DNA of 64,000 bases, taken from NCBI RefSeq assembly GCF_900141905.1, contig NZ_FQZF01000027.1, positions 1 through 64,000 on the forward strand, given 5' to 3'. A model generated the notes under the pieces. It had not been told where the DNA came from. It searched no databases and saw nothing but the letters and a program-made list of their open reading frames with translations. Source of the stretch: Muricoccus roseus (GTDB lineage: Bacteria > Pseudomonadota > Alphaproteobacteria > Acetobacterales > Acetobacteraceae). A program made the position numbers and the translations under genes. This document shows, one piece after another, positions 23,481 to 32,418 of the stretch. Positions within the stretch are counted from its first letter, which is position 1; each line of letters starts with the position of its first letter.

Positions 23481-24796
23481 GCCGCGAGCTTCTCGACCAC
23501 TTCCGGCAGGTGCGGTACGCGGCCGGCGGGGCCGAGGGCGGCGAGGGTGGGCGCGGCGCGGAAGGCGCGGGCGGCGGCCTGCTGGATCTGCTCCACCGTG
23601 ACGGCCGCGATCTTCGCCTTCGTCTCCTCCACCGGGATGATGCGGCCATGGACCTGGAGCTGCCGGGCGAGCTGCTCGCAGCGCGAGCCCGTGGATTCCA
23701 GGGACATGAGCACGGAGGCGCGGAGCTGCGCCTTGGCGCGGGCCAGCTCCTCCTCCGTCACGTCGTGCTGCACGCGGCGCAGCTCCTCCAGCGTGGCGGG
23801 CATCAGCTCGGCCGCCTGCTCCTCGCCGGTGCCGGCGTAGATGGTGAAGAGGCCGTGGTCGCGATACGGGGAGTGGAAGGAATAGACTGAATAGACGAGG
23901 CCGCGGCGCTCGCGGATCTCCTGGAACAGGCGGGAGGACATGCCGCCACCGAGGATCGTGGAGAGCAGCATCGTCGGGTAGTGCATCGGGTCGCCATAGG
24001 CGGGGCCGGGGAAGCCCAGCAGCAGGTGCACCTGGTCGAGGTCGCGCTCCTCGCGGAACTCGCCGCCGGTGTAGCGGGCGGGCTCGGCCTCGTGCTGCGC
24101 AATGGTGGGCAGGTCGGCGAAGTGCTTCTTCGTCAGCTCCACCAGCGCGTCATGGTCCACGGCGCCGGCGGCCGCCACCACCATGCGGGAGGGGCCGTAA
24201 TGGCGGCGCATGTAGCCGGTCAGCGCCTCGCGCGGGAGCTTCTCGATGATCTCGGCCGGGCCGAGGGTGGGCCGGCCCATGGGCTGGTGCGCGTAGGCCG
24301 TGTCCTGGAAGTGGTCGAAGATGATGTCGTCCGGCGTGTCGTTCGCCTGGCCGATCTCCTGCAGGATGACGCCGCGCTCGCGCTCCACCTCCTCCGGGAT
24401 GAAGGTGGAGTGGGTGAGGATGTCGCCGAGGATGTCGGCGGCGAGCGGCAGGTCCTCCTTCAGCACCTTGGCGTAATAGGCCGTGGTCTCGCGCGCCGTG
24501 TAGGCGTTGAGATGGCCGCCGACGGCCTCGATCTCGCGCGCGATGGCCTGGGCGTCGCGCTTCTCCGTGCCCTTGAAGGCCATGTGCTCGAGGAAGTGGG
24601 AGACGCCGTTCTCATGCGCCTCCTCGTCGCGCGTGCCGGTATGGGCATAGGCGCCGATGGAGGCGGTCTCCACGCGCGACATGGTGTCGGAGACGATGGT
24701 GAGGCCGTTGGGCAGGCGGGTGAGGCGCAGGGCGCCGCCGTTCAGGGCAGGGTCGGTGGCGGCGGCCAGAGTCGCCTCGGTCATGTGCTCGGTCAT
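23477..24796 (-). CDS. M16 family zinc peptidase
   Basis: The product is 439 residues, like mitochondrial-processing-peptidase-type bacterial M16B proteins. The inverted zinc motif HFLEH (His67, Glu70, His71) is followed by GHLNAYTARETTAYYAKVL and a downstream Glu-rich region ERERGVILQEI that supplies the third ligand. A second half-domain follows with GGGMSSRLFQEIRERRGLVY. No signal peptide is seen, so it probably works in the cytoplasm. Start ATG 24796 is one of two close ATGs (the other is 24784) without a strong ribosome site. It is upstream partner of pmbA. Confidence 0.9.
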   Translation of the reverse strand: MTEHMTEATLAAATDPALNGGALRLTRLPNGLTIVSDTMSRVETASIGAYAHTGTRDEEAHENGVSHFLEHMAFKGTEKRDAQAIAREIEAVGGHLNAYTARETTAYYAKVLKEDLPLAADILGDILTHSTFIPEEVERERGVILQEIGQANDTPDDIIFDHFQDTAYAHQPMGRPTLGPAEIIEKLPREALTGYMRRHYGPSRMVVAAAGAVDHDALVELTKKHFADLPTIAQHEAEPARYTGGEFREERDLDQVHLLLGFPGPAYGDPMHYPTMLLSTILGGGMSSRLFQEIRERRGLVYSVYSFHSPYRDHGLFTIYAGTGEEQAAELMPATLEELRRVQHDVTEEELARAKAQLRASVLMSLESTGSRCEQLARQLQVHGRIIPVEETKAKIAAVTVEQIQQAAARAFRAAPTLAALGPAGRVPHLPEVVEKLAA

Positions 24797-24897
24797 GCTG
24801 TGGGGATGGCTTCCGGGACCTGGGGAGGGCGTTTCGAGGGCTGAATGTAGGGTGTTCGGGCGCGGGGTGCGAGGTTGCACCGGGGAAACGGGGGTCG

Positions 24898-25119
24898 ATC
24901 TCTCCCCGGACCCGTCGAAGGCAGTGCCTTCGACCCATCATCTTTTTCTTCGAGTTGGAGTCATTCAACTGACGGTGCGCCTCGGGTCCGCGACCCGAGG
25001 CGACCGCAAGCGCAGGATCAATCCCCTTCAACCCGAAACCCCATTGATCCGGGGCATCCACGGCAGTCCGACGGGGTTCCAAGGGCCTCAGGCCCTTGGC
25101 GGGTGGAGGGCGGAGCCCT
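24898..25119 (+). repeat. Dispersed multi-hairpin repeat, copy D
   Basis: The forward copy starts at the half-hairpin TCTCCCCGGACCC, so the first stem is incomplete. It contains GTCGAAGGC/GCCTTCGAC (24916-24936), CCTCGGGTC/GACCCGAGG, AAGGGCC/GGCCCTT and the terminal GGAGGGC/GCCCTCC. That end lies about ten bases from the stop of the minus-strand endonuclease-like gene. The central part is the most diverged of all copies. Confidence 0.85.
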
Positions 25120-25127
25120 CCCGGCCC

Positions 25128-25841
25128 TCAGCGCGCGGCCTGTCGGATGGGCGGGGCGGGTGGCGGCAGGGGCAGGGCCGGGCGGGTGAGGCGGCGCGGC
25201 TCCGTGGGGCTGGCATCCTCCGGGGCGAGGCGGGGGAAGAGCAGGATGAAGCCCGCGAAGACGGCGGCCGGGAGGAGGGGAATGCGCAGCGCGGGGCGCC
25301 AGGGGCGGGTGGTGGCCCGCCGGGCGCGACGGCGGCGGGCGCGGGTGGGCTCGGCTTCCGGTGGGGGCGTGGGGGTGGCGGGGAACTGGAAGAGGCGATC
25401 GGCCCGGGGCAGGTCGGAGACGTGGAGGAGGAGCACGCCGACGCGCGCGGCGAGGGCGTGGGCGGCGGCGGTGTAGGGGGCGTTGGAGACGACCGCCGCG
25501 CCATCCGCCCCTGCATAGCCGCGCCCGGCCAGGGCTTCCTGCACGGCCTTGTTGCCGACGGGCCGGTTGTAGAGCTTGCACTGCAACACGACGCTGCGCT
25601 TGCCTTTGCGGGCCAGGACATCCACCCCCTGGTCGCCCGAGCCGCGGCCGACGGAGACGGTCCAGCCATGGGCCGCGAGGGTGTCGGCGCAGTGCTGCTC
25701 GAACTGCCGCGGCGTGAGGCTGGGTGTGAGGCTGGGGGCGGGCGTTTCGGCGGGGGGCGCGGCCTGTGGAGCCGCGCCATGGGCGATGACCAGCACGGCC
25801 GCCAGGAGAAGGAGCGCGACGGCGGCGAGGAGCAACCCCAT
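25128..25841 (-). CDS. Membrane-anchored Mrr-like (PD-(D/E)XK) restriction endonuclease domain protein
   Basis: The product is 237 residues. An N-terminal TM helix (residues 2-22) precedes a compact nuclease-type domain: FEQHCADTLAAHGWTVSVG, then GDQGVDVLARKGKRSVVLQ and CKLYNRPVGNKAVQE, i.e. the D...QxK active-site pattern of Mrr-type endonucleases. A second TM helix (about 185-202) and a Pro-rich tail follow an Arg-rich linker. Such membrane-bound Mrr_cat proteins are widespread and of uncertain role; some cleave foreign or methylated DNA. No methyltransferase or other defence gene is adjacent. Confidence 0.75.
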   Translation of the reverse strand: MGLLLAAVALLLLAAVLVIAHGAAPQAAPPAETPAPSLTPSLTPRQFEQHCADTLAAHGWTVSVGRGSGDQGVDVLARKGKRSVVLQCKLYNRPVGNKAVQEALAGRGYAGADGAAVVSNAPYTAAAHALAARVGVLLLHVSDLPRADRLFQFPATPTPPPEAEPTRARRRRARRATTRPWRPALRIPLLPAAVFAGFILLFPRLAPEDASPTEPRRLTRPALPLPPPAPPIRQAAR

Positions 25842-26109
25842 CCCGATGCCCTTCCGGCCGTCTTGTGGTCACCGGCGGGCGGCCGGGCGCCTGGCCCGCG
25901 CAGCGACTCGGGCGTGCCGCGCGGGGCAGGCCTTTTACGTGCCGTTCCTCACAGCGAACTTCAACATTGCCGGCTAAATTCGGTTCAGGAATTCGCCCGC
26001 GAAATCAGGGATTTCCTGGGATCGGGATGGGGGGCGGGGGTGCGGGGGCTGCAACTGGCGCTTCGGGCGGGCGCTTTCCACGGGTCTTCATCATCCGGCG
26101 GGGTGCCCC

Positions 26110-26316
26110 ATGACCCAGGCGAACAAGGACGATCCGAGCCACGATCCCGGCGATTCCGTGCCGCCCGGCGTCGCGCCGCGGTTTCCGCCGGCGCTGACGG
26201 AGGAGGACCGGAAGGTGAAGCGCAAGCTGGAGGAGCTCGGCGGAGGCGCGCCGGTGCGGCATGACGAGCCGCAGGGGCGCGCGGAGCCGGAGGGGCCGGA
26301 GAAGCGGGGCGCCTGA
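26110..26316 (+). CDS. Small hydrophilic protein, unknown function
   Basis: The product is 68 residues, highly charged, with no hydrophobic segment. The central helix-like EEDRKVKRKLEELGGG is flanked by Pro/Asp-rich ends. A weak GGCGGGG precedes the ATG. The 268-bp gap upstream (25842-26109) holds no gene that I can support; it contains a loose GGAATTC/GGGATTTCC repeat region around 25990-26020. I do not recognise a family; it may be an intrinsically disordered conserved protein. Confidence 0.5.
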   Translation: MTQANKDDPSHDPGDSVPPGVAPRFPPALTEEDRKVKRKLEELGGGAPVRHDEPQGRAEPEGPEKRGA

Positions 26317-26358
26317 GCGCGCGAGCGCGCCGCTTCCTCGTCCGGCCAGGGCCTGCCA

Positions 26359-27345
26359 TCACTCGATGCGGATGTTCTCGGCGCGCACCACCTCGCGCAT
26401 CGCCACGCGCTGCTCGGCCACGAAGCGGGCGAGGTCCTCGCGGCTGCCGCCGGTGGGCAGCACGCCCAGGCCGTTCAGCAGGCGGTCCCGCCGAGCGGGG
26501 TCGGCCAGGCCCTGGTTCAGCGCGGCGTTCAGGCGGTCGAGGATGGGGGCGGGGGTGGCGGCGGGCGCCCACATGGCCACCCAGTCATTCACGTCGAAGC
26601 CCTCGAAGCCCCCTTCGGCCACGGTGGGGACATCGGGCAGGAAGGGCAGGCGTTCGCGGGTGGTGACGGCCAGCGGCCGCAGGCGGCCCTCGCGGATGAG
26701 GGGCACGGCCTGGGGCGTGGTGGAGAAGGCCATGTCCACCGCGCCCGCCAGCACATCCTGCATGGCGGGCGCCGAGCCGCGATAGGCGACGTGGACGAGG
26801 CCGAGCGACGCGCGGCGCGACAGCACGGCGCCCGCGAGATGCGGGCCGGAGGCGATGCCGGAGGAGGCATAGGTCATGCCCGGCTTCTTCCGCGCGGCCT
26901 CCATCAGCGCGGCCAGGCTCCCCGGCCCGGCCGGCAGCACCACCAGCACCTGCGGCAGGGTGCAGACGCGGCCGATGGGCGCGAAGGCGGTGGCATAGTC
27001 GAAGGGGAGGTTGGTCATCAGGGCCGGGTTGAGGGCCTGGCCCGAGGCGTCGGAGAGGATGGTGTAGCCATCCGGCGCCGCGGCGGCGACGGCGGCGGCG
27101 CCGATGGAGCCGGTGGCCCCACCGCGGTTCTCGACCACCAGGGGCTGGCCGAGAAGGGCACCCATGGGTTCGGCCAGCAGGCGGGTGGGCACGTCCACCC
27201 CGCCGCCCGGGGCGTAGGAGGCCACCACGCGGATGGGCCGCGTGGGCCAGGGGGCCTGCGCGCGGGCCTGTTCCGGCCGGAGGGCCGGCAGGAGGGGAAG
27301 GCTGGCGCTGGCCGCGATGAGCGAGCGGCGGGACAATGCGGGCAT
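26359..27345 (-). CDS. Tripartite tricarboxylate transporter receptor (Bug family) protein
   Basis: The product is a 328-residue periplasmic binding protein with a Tat-like signal ([20 protein letters not shown]) and Bug hallmarks [42 protein letters not shown] and [14 protein letters not shown]. The ligand is unknown. It is convergent with the small protein gene and divergent from the cupin gene (104 bp apart), so the cupin may act on the same compound. No membrane subunits are near. Confidence 0.9.
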   Translation of the reverse strand: MPALSRRSLIAASASLPLLPALRPEQARAQAPWPTRPIRVVASYAPGGGVDVPTRLLAEPMGALLGQPLVVENRGGATGSIGAAAVAAAAPDGYTILSDASGQALNPALMTNLPFDYATAFAPIGRVCTLPQVLVVLPAGPGSLAALMEAARKKPGMTYASSGIASGPHLAGAVLSRRASLGLVHVAYRGSAPAMQDVLAGAVDMAFSTTPQAVPLIREGRLRPLAVTTRERLPFLPDVPTVAEGGFEGFDVNDWVAMWAPAATPAPILDRLNAALNQGLADPARRDRLLNGLGVLPTGGSREDLARFVAEQRVAMREVVRAENIRIE

Positions 27346-27449
27346 GGTTCTGCCTTGGACGTTTCCTGGGTGGCAGCTTATGGGCCAGGCTTCCGCCCGG
27401 CAAAGGGGAAGGGCCGCCGGCCGCGGGGCCGAGGCAGAGGAGCAAAGCG

Positions 27450-27935
27450 ATGGACATCAAGCGGGTTGGTTCCCGGCCTTCCGGCAAGGGGCCGGCGGAG
27501 TACTTCACCGGTGCCGTGCGCATCGACCCGCTGTTCGACGCGGAGGATCCCGCGCGCGTGGCGGGGGCGATGGTCACCTTCGAGCCCGGCGCCCGCACGG
27601 CCTGGCACACGCATCCGCGGGGTCAGACGCTGATCGTCACGGCGGGCTGCGGCTGGGCGCAGCGCGAGGGCGGCGCGGTGGAGGAGATCCGGCCGGGCGA
27701 CGTGGTCTGGTTTCCGCCCGGGGAGAAGCACTGGCACGGCGCCACGGCGGGCACGGGCATGACCCATATCGCCATCCAGGAGAAGCTGGACGGCAAGGCC
27801 GTGGACTGGATGGAGCCGGTCAGCGACGCGCAGTACGGGCGCTCACCGGGCCGCTTCCGCTTCAGTCCGCGTTGCGGCGGGCGTGGGCGCGCACGGCGGA
27901 CTGCACGGCCGAAAGGTCGTTCGGCAGGACGCTGA
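27450..27935 (+). CDS. Cupin-domain protein (mandelonitrile-lyase-like type)
   Basis: The product is 161 residues. The single cupin barrel has motif 1 [20 protein letters not shown] and motif 2 [19 protein letters not shown], giving the His/Gln/His metal site seen in small cupins annotated as (R)-mandelonitrile lyase or carboxymuconolactone-associated proteins. Such proteins are normally about 130 residues and end near EPVSDAQYG. Here the frame continues about 30 Arg-rich residues into the convergent thrC gene, a 74-bp tail overlap that suggests loss of the original stop. GAGGAG lies about eight bases before the ATG. Confidence 0.8.
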   Translation: MDIKRVGSRPSGKGPAEYFTGAVRIDPLFDAEDPARVAGAMVTFEPGARTAWHTHPRGQTLIVTAGCGWAQREGGAVEEIRPGDVVWFPPGEKHWHGATAGTGMTHIAIQEKLDGKAVDWMEPVSDAQYGRSPGRFRFSPRCGGRGRARRTARPKGRSAGR

Positions 27936-29265
27936 ACCGCTCCTCGCGCTCGTAGAGGTCCGCCATGTGGGGCGGCAGGGCGGGGCGGGTGCCGGTCGCC
28001 TGTTCCACCGCGTCCGGGAACTTCGCGGGATGGGCGGTAGCGGCGATGACGATGGGCGTGCCCGGCGCATCCGGCGCATGGGCGTGGCTGGCGGCGGTGC
28101 CGGCGGCGGTGTGGGGGTCGGCGGCGTAGCCCTGGGCGTAGAGGCGGCGCATCTCGGCGATGGTCTCCTCATCCGACACCGCCTGGCCGCGGAAGAGGGC
28201 GGCGGCGTTGCGCCAGGCCTCCTCGGGGATGGGCATGGTGCCGGTTTCGCGGAAGGCGCGCATGGTGGCGGCGGTCTGCGCGCCGTCGCGGCCCAGCAGC
28301 TCGAACAGCAGGCGCTCGAAGTTGGAGGAGACCTGGATGTCCATGCTGGGCGAGAGGCTGGGCACCACGGGCTGCGCGGACATGTCGTTGGCCGTGATCC
28401 AGCGCGCGAGGATGTCGTTGCGGTTGGAGCCGATGATGAGGCTGGAGACGGGCAGGCCCATGCGGCGGGCGGCCCAGCCGGCGAAGACATTGCCGAAATT
28501 GCCGGTGGGCACGGCGAAGGCCACCTCGCGCTCCGGCGCGCCGAGGGAGAGGGCGGCGTAGACGTAGTAGGGGATCTGCGCCGCGATGCGCGCCCAGTTG
28601 ATGGAGTTGACGGCGGAGAGGTTCATCTCGGCGCGGAAGGGCGCGTCGTTGAACATCGCCTTCACCAGGTCCTGGCAATTGTCGAAATCGCCCCGGACCG
28701 CGAGGTTGCGCACGTTGGGGGAGAGCACGGTCGTCATCTGGCGGCGCTGCACGGCGCTGGTGCGGCCTTCCGGATGCAGGATGACGATGTCGAGGTTCTG
28801 GCGGTCGCGGCAGGCCTCGATGGCGGCGGAGCCGGTGTCGCCCGAGGTGGCGCCGACGATGGTGATGCGCTCCCCGCGCCGGGCCAGCACATGGTCGAAC
28901 ATGCGGCCCAGCAGTTGCAGGGCGAAGTCCTTGAAGGCGAGGGTGGGGCCGTGGAACAGCTCGAGCGCGAAGCGGCGCTCGTCCAGCTGCACCAGGGGCG
29001 CCACGGCGGGGGTGGTGAAGCCCGCATAGGCGTCGCGGCACATGGAGAGCAGCACGCCGGGCTCGAAGGTGTCGCCGGTGAAGCGGCCGATGATCTCGGC
29101 CGCGATCTCGGGATAGGGGCGGCCGCGCAGGGCGCGCCAGTCCTCCGGCAGGAGGATGGGCCAGGTCTCCGGCAGGAAGAGGCCGCCATCCTCGGCCAGG
29201 CCGGCCAGGAGGACGGATTCGAAGTCGCGGGGTGCGGCCTCGCCGCGGGTGGAGACGTAGCGCAT
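27862..29265 (-). CDS. thrC: Threonine synthase
   Basis: The product is 467 residues, normal for the long-form (class II) enzyme. It converts O-phosphohomoserine to threonine with PLP. Motifs: N-terminal [23 protein letters not shown]-Lys in [19 protein letters not shown], phosphate-binding [15 protein letters not shown], and [15 protein letters not shown]. Start ATG 29265 is chosen over an upstream ATG because the protein family begins at MRYVS. It is a single gene, convergent with the cupin gene and divergent from the histidine phosphatase. Confidence 0.95.
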   Translation of the reverse strand: MRYVSTRGEAAPRDFESVLLAGLAEDGGLFLPETWPILLPEDWRALRGRPYPEIAAEIIGRFTGDTFEPGVLLSMCRDAYAGFTTPAVAPLVQLDERRFALELFHGPTLAFKDFALQLLGRMFDHVLARRGERITIVGATSGDTGSAAIEACRDRQNLDIVILHPEGRTSAVQRRQMTTVLSPNVRNLAVRGDFDNCQDLVKAMFNDAPFRAEMNLSAVNSINWARIAAQIPYYVYAALSLGAPEREVAFAVPTGNFGNVFAGWAARRMGLPVSSLIIGSNRNDILARWITANDMSAQPVVPSLSPSMDIQVSSNFERLLFELLGRDGAQTAATMRAFRETGTMPIPEEAWRNAAALFRGQAVSDEETIAEMRRLYAQGYAADPHTAAGTAASHAHAPDAPGTPIVIAATAHPAKFPDAVEQATGTRPALPPHMADLYEREERFSVLPNDLSAVQSAVRAHARRNAD

Positions 29266-29366
29266 GGCGGGGGGCTTAGCGGAAAGGGAGGGCCGCCGGA
29301 ATGGCCGGTTGCGCATGGGGGCTTCGTGACTGGCACGGGCGAGCCGGGCCGGGCGAGGATGCGGGC

Positions 29367-30002
29367 ATGATCCGGCGCGTCCTGCTCCTTCTGCTTCTCC
29401 TGGCCGCTCCGGCGGCCGCCCAGGAGCTCCGTCCCGTCTCGCCCGGTACGCCGGAGGGCGATGCGCTGGTCGCGCGCCTGCGGCAGGGCGGGCTGGTGCT
29501 CTTCCTGCGCCATGCCGATACGCGCGGGGAGGCCTGCGACCGGTCCTTCCGGGTGGGGGACCGGGCGGGGCAGCGGAACGTCTCGGTCATAGGTCGCGCG
29601 CAGTCGGCCGCGATTGGGCGCCGCCTGGAGGAGCTGGAGATCCCGGTGGAGCTTCCGGTGCTGGCCGGGCCGGTGTTCCGGGCGCGGGACACGGCCGAGG
29701 CCGCCTTCGGTGCGGCGCGGGTGCGGGTGACGGATGAGCTGCTGGCCGACGACTTCGCCGGCGGGCGGCTGGAGGAGGTCATGGAAGGGCATCGGCGGCT
29801 GCTCTCGGTGCCCGTGGCGGCCGGGGTGAACCGGGTGCTGGTGGGGCACCGGACGCCGCTGATCATGATCGCGGGGCCGCCGGTCGGCGGGCGGGCCTTT
29901 CCGGAAGGGGCCTTCGCGGTGGTGGAGCCGGGGGGCGGCTTCCGCGTGCTGGGCATCCTGGAGCTCGTGCCGCTGCCGGGCGGCGGCTTCCACGGCTGCT
30001 GA
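29367..30002 (+). CDS. Secreted histidine phosphatase family protein
   Basis: The product is 211 residues: a signal peptide (residues 1-19, LLLAAPAAAQE) followed by a histidine phosphatase domain. The catalytic block is LVLFLRHADTRGE, where the usual RHG is RHA. The second His comes in RVLVGHRTPLIM. Between these, PVFRARDTAEAAFG matches the phosphatase helix. It would act on a phosphoester in the periplasm; the substrate is unknown. GAGGA lies eight bases before ATG 29367. Confidence 0.85.
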   Translation: MIRRVLLLLLLLAAPAAAQELRPVSPGTPEGDALVARLRQGGLVLFLRHADTRGEACDRSFRVGDRAGQRNVSVIGRAQSAAIGRRLEELEIPVELPVLAGPVFRARDTAEAAFGAARVRVTDELLADDFAGGRLEEVMEGHRRLLSVPVAAGVNRVLVGHRTPLIMIAGPPVGGRAFPEGAFAVVEPGGGFRVLGILELVPLPGGGFHGC

Positions 30003-30103
30003 GGCGGTTCGCTTTACATTGCGGTGCGACAAGGTAGTGGGGTGGAGGGGCCGGTGGGCCGGGTGCGGCCTGCATCCGGCACGGCGGCGTGCGGGGGACA
30101 GCG

Positions 30104-31213
30104 ATGGCGAAGCTCGGGATCCGGACCTACATCGAAACCGGCCGCGCGAAGTTCTCCTTCGATCCGCTCGATCCGGTGATCGTCTCCACCGACCATATCA
30201 TGCCGCGGAACATGGCGTGGTACCGTCAGTTCGTGCAGCACAAGGCGGCCCTGTTCCGGCTGGGCGAGGCCGTGATGCGGCTGCCCCCGCGCCATGTTCT
30301 GGACCTCATCGCCTTCTGCCGGTTCAGCCTGGCGCAGCACGGGACCCTGCAGGTCGATGACGCGCGGCTGGCCGGGGCCTGGGCGGGCGGGCCCGCCGGG
30401 CTGGCCGGCCTGCTGCAGCGCCTGGGCTTCGCGCTACGCCAGGTGGCACCGGATTCGCCCGATTCGCCCCTGCCGATCGAGGCCCTGAAGCTGACCGACC
30501 AAGCCGCGCCCCTTCCGGGGATGGAGACGCTCTATGTCGTCGGCGACAGCCATGTGCGCTTCCTCGCCGGCAAGGACGAGACGACCGGGTACGCCGGGCT
30601 GGAGCGCGGGATCAAGCTGTTCCGGGACATGGTGCCGGGCTTCGTGGGCCTGCATCTCGGCGCCGGGCTGGCCTGGCAGCTGGGCGTGCGCGGTTCCAGC
30701 ACGGCGGCGACCGAGAAGATCGAATACCTGCTGGGCGAGAGCGGTGCGGTGCCGCGCGGCGCGCGGGTGGTGTTCTCCTTTGGGGAGGTGGATTGCCGCG
30801 CGCATGTCTGCCAGCAGGCGGAACGCCAGGGGCGGCCGGTGGAGGCCATCGTCGAGGATATCTGCGCGCGGGTGATCGCGTTCCTGGACGGCATCGCGGC
30901 GCAGGGCTTCCGGCCGGTGGCCTGGGGCCCCATCGCGCCCACCTGGCTCGACCGCATCCAGGACCCGCGCTACCCGGTCTATGGCAGCTTCGAGCAACGC
31001 AAGGCAGCCACGCTGCACTTCAACGCCACCCTCGCCCGGCTCTGCGCGGAGCGGGGGCATGGCTTCCTCACGGTCGCGCCCCAGCTGTTCCGGGCGGAGG
31101 ACGGGGTGACGGACAAGCAGTTCTACTGCGACCCGATCCACCTCTCGCAGAACGCGCGGCCTTTCCTCTACCCGCAGTTGGACGCGTTGCTGGGGCCTTT
31201 GCAACTCGGGTGA
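30104..31213 (+). CDS. SGNH/GDSL-like hydrolase domain protein
   Basis: The product is 369 residues. The C-terminal two thirds resemble SGNH esterases: YVVGDSHVRFLAG (GDS motif, Ser about 149), SFGEVDCRAH in the block II/III position and DPIHLSQNARPFLYP with the D-H pair near residues 343-346. The first 130 residues are helical with no recognised domain. No signal peptide is seen, so it may act inside the cell, for instance trimming acyl groups during polysaccharide or glycan synthesis. GGGGA precedes the ATG. Repeat copy E follows about 20 bases after the stop. Confidence 0.7.
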   Translation: MAKLGIRTYIETGRAKFSFDPLDPVIVSTDHIMPRNMAWYRQFVQHKAALFRLGEAVMRLPPRHVLDLIAFCRFSLAQHGTLQVDDARLAGAWAGGPAGLAGLLQRLGFALRQVAPDSPDSPLPIEALKLTDQAAPLPGMETLYVVGDSHVRFLAGKDETTGYAGLERGIKLFRDMVPGFVGLHLGAGLAWQLGVRGSSTAATEKIEYLLGESGAVPRGARVVFSFGEVDCRAHVCQQAERQGRPVEAIVEDICARVIAFLDGIAAQGFRPVAWGPIAPTWLDRIQDPRYPVYGSFEQRKAATLHFNATLARLCAERGHGFLTVAPQLFRAEDGVTDKQFYCDPIHLSQNARPFLYPQLDALLGPLQLG

Positions 31214-31229
31214 TTGGCGCGGGTTCTGG

Positions 31230-31494
31230 GCTGTTCGGTCTGTCCCGGGGAGAGGAAGAAGGAATTCTTCCTCTCCCCGGACCCGTCGAAGGCAGTGCCT
31301 TCGACCCATCATCTTCTTTTAGAAGTTTGGAATCACGGGGCTGACGGTGCGCCTGAGGTCTTGGATCTCAGGCGACTGCAAACGCAGGAAGGGCACCCTC
31401 AACGGGAGACCCCTTCAATCATCGTATCCACGGCAGTCAGACGGGGTTCCAAGGGCCTTAGGCCCTTGGCGGGTGGAGGGCGGAGCCCTCCTCT
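31230..31494 (+). repeat. Dispersed multi-hairpin repeat, copy E
   Basis: This is the most complete copy. Forward order: GGTCTGTCCCGGGG start; long hairpin GAGGAAGAAGGAATTCTTCCTC (in two arms, 31251-31277); GTCGAAGGC/GCCTTCGAC (31286-31306); T-rich TCTTCTTTT; stem CCTGAGGTC/GATCTCAGG (31352-31373), in which two base pairs differ from other copies on both sides; AAGGGCCT/AGGCCCTT; and GGAGGGC/GCCCTCC. It fills most of the 362-bp gap between the SGNH and ABM genes. Confidence 0.9.
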
Positions 31495-31575
31495 CCGGAA
31501 GTTCCGCCGGAGCCCGGTATCGGTCCCACCGCTCCTTGGCCTAGCCTGCGCGCAAGCAAGACGGAGCGCGCATCC

Positions 31576-31884
31576 ATGGTTCATGTCGTCGCCATCATCA
31601 CCGCCCGGCCCGGGCAGCGGGAGGCTTTGCTGGCGTTGTTCCGCGCGAACATGCCGGCGGTGCTGGCCGAGGAGGGGTGCATCGAATACGCGCCGGTGGT
31701 GGACCTGCCGGATTTCGGGCCTGTGCAGGCGCCGATCGGGCCTGACAGCTTCATGGTGATCGAGAAATGGGCGACGCCGGAGGCGCTGCGGGCCCATGGG
31801 GCGGCGCCGCATATGGTGGCCTATGGCCGCGCCTCGCGTGAGCTGGTGGCGGGGCGCGCGGTGCATGTGCTGACCGCGGCATGA
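31576..31884 (+). CDS. Antibiotic biosynthesis monooxygenase (ABM) domain protein
   Basis: The product is 102 residues, a single ABM ferredoxin-like domain (VHVVAIITARPGQREALLAL; EEGCIEYAPVVDL; FMVIEKWATPEALRAH). Related small proteins such as YgiN oxidise quinols or are involved in heme breakdown. The substrate cannot be read from sequence. The stop overlaps the CinA-like start as ATGA (31881-31884). Confidence 0.85.
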   Translation: MVHVVAIITARPGQREALLALFRANMPAVLAEEGCIEYAPVVDLPDFGPVQAPIGPDSFMVIEKWATPEALRAHGAAPHMVAYGRASRELVAGRAVHVLTAA

Positions 31885-32360
31885 GCAGCGAGGCCGTGGC
31901 CGTCCGTGTGGCGGCGTTGCTGATCGCGCGGCGGGAGACGGTGGCGGTGGCGGAGAGTTCCGCGGGCGGGCTGATCGCGGCGCGGCTGCTCGCGGTGCCC
32001 GGGGCCTCGGCCTATTTCCTCGGCGGGGGCGTGGTCTACACGGGCGCGGCGCGCGCGGGGCTGCTGGGCATCACCGCCGAGGAGATGGCGGGGATGCGGC
32101 CCTCCACCGAGGCCTATGCGCGTTTCCTCGCCGGGCGCGTGCGGGAGAGGTTGGGGGCGGATTGGGGGCTGGCGGAGAGCGGGGCGACCGGCCCTTCCGG
32201 CAACCGCTATGGCGACGCGGCGGGCCATGCCTGCTTCGCGGCCTGCGGGGCCGGCATGCTGGCCCGCACCCTCGAGACCGGCTCGACCGATCGCGCGGCG
32301 AATATGGAGGATTTTGCGGAGGGGGCGCTGCGGGTGCTGGAGGAAGCCCTGCGCGGATAG
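31881..32360 (+). CDS. CinA C-terminal-domain protein (nicotinamide-nucleotide amidase family)
   Basis: The product is 159 residues and consists of the CinA C-terminal domain alone. AVAESSAGGLIAARLL and YFLGGGVVYTGAARAGLLGI cover the active-site region with the conserved Ser and Tyr. AESGATGPSGNRYGDAAGHA follows. The domain hydrolyses NMN to NaMN in PncC-type enzymes. It is a little shorter than PncC (about 165) with normal motifs. It is co-translated with the ABM protein, and the next gene's operator begins immediately after the stop. Confidence 0.88.
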   Translation: MSSEAVAVRVAALLIARRETVAVAESSAGGLIAARLLAVPGASAYFLGGGVVYTGAARAGLLGITAEEMAGMRPSTEAYARFLAGRVRERLGADWGLAESGATGPSGNRYGDAAGHACFAACGAGMLARTLETGSTDRAANMEDFAEGALRVLEEALRG

Positions 32361-32364
32361 GTTT

Positions 32365-32410
32365 ACTATACCGGCTGGACGGTCTGGACAAACCGTCCGG
32401 CCGGTATAGT
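32365..32410. promoter_or_regulatory. Long inverted repeat, TetR-type operator
   Basis: Two 19-bp arms, ACTATACCGGCTGGACGGT and ACCGTCCGGCCGGTATAGT, with one mismatch and an eight-base spacer, end nine bases before the TetR start. This strongly suggests autoregulated control of the TetR-DevBCA operon. A single long dyad could bind two dimers. Confidence 0.85.
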
Positions 32411-32418
32411 TAAAGGGC

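Noticed and set aside
24657-26264. 535-residue plus-strand open frame over repeat copy D and the endonuclease-like gene
   Set aside because: It runs through the non-coding repeat and opposite the Mrr-like gene, and its translation has no recognisable domain.
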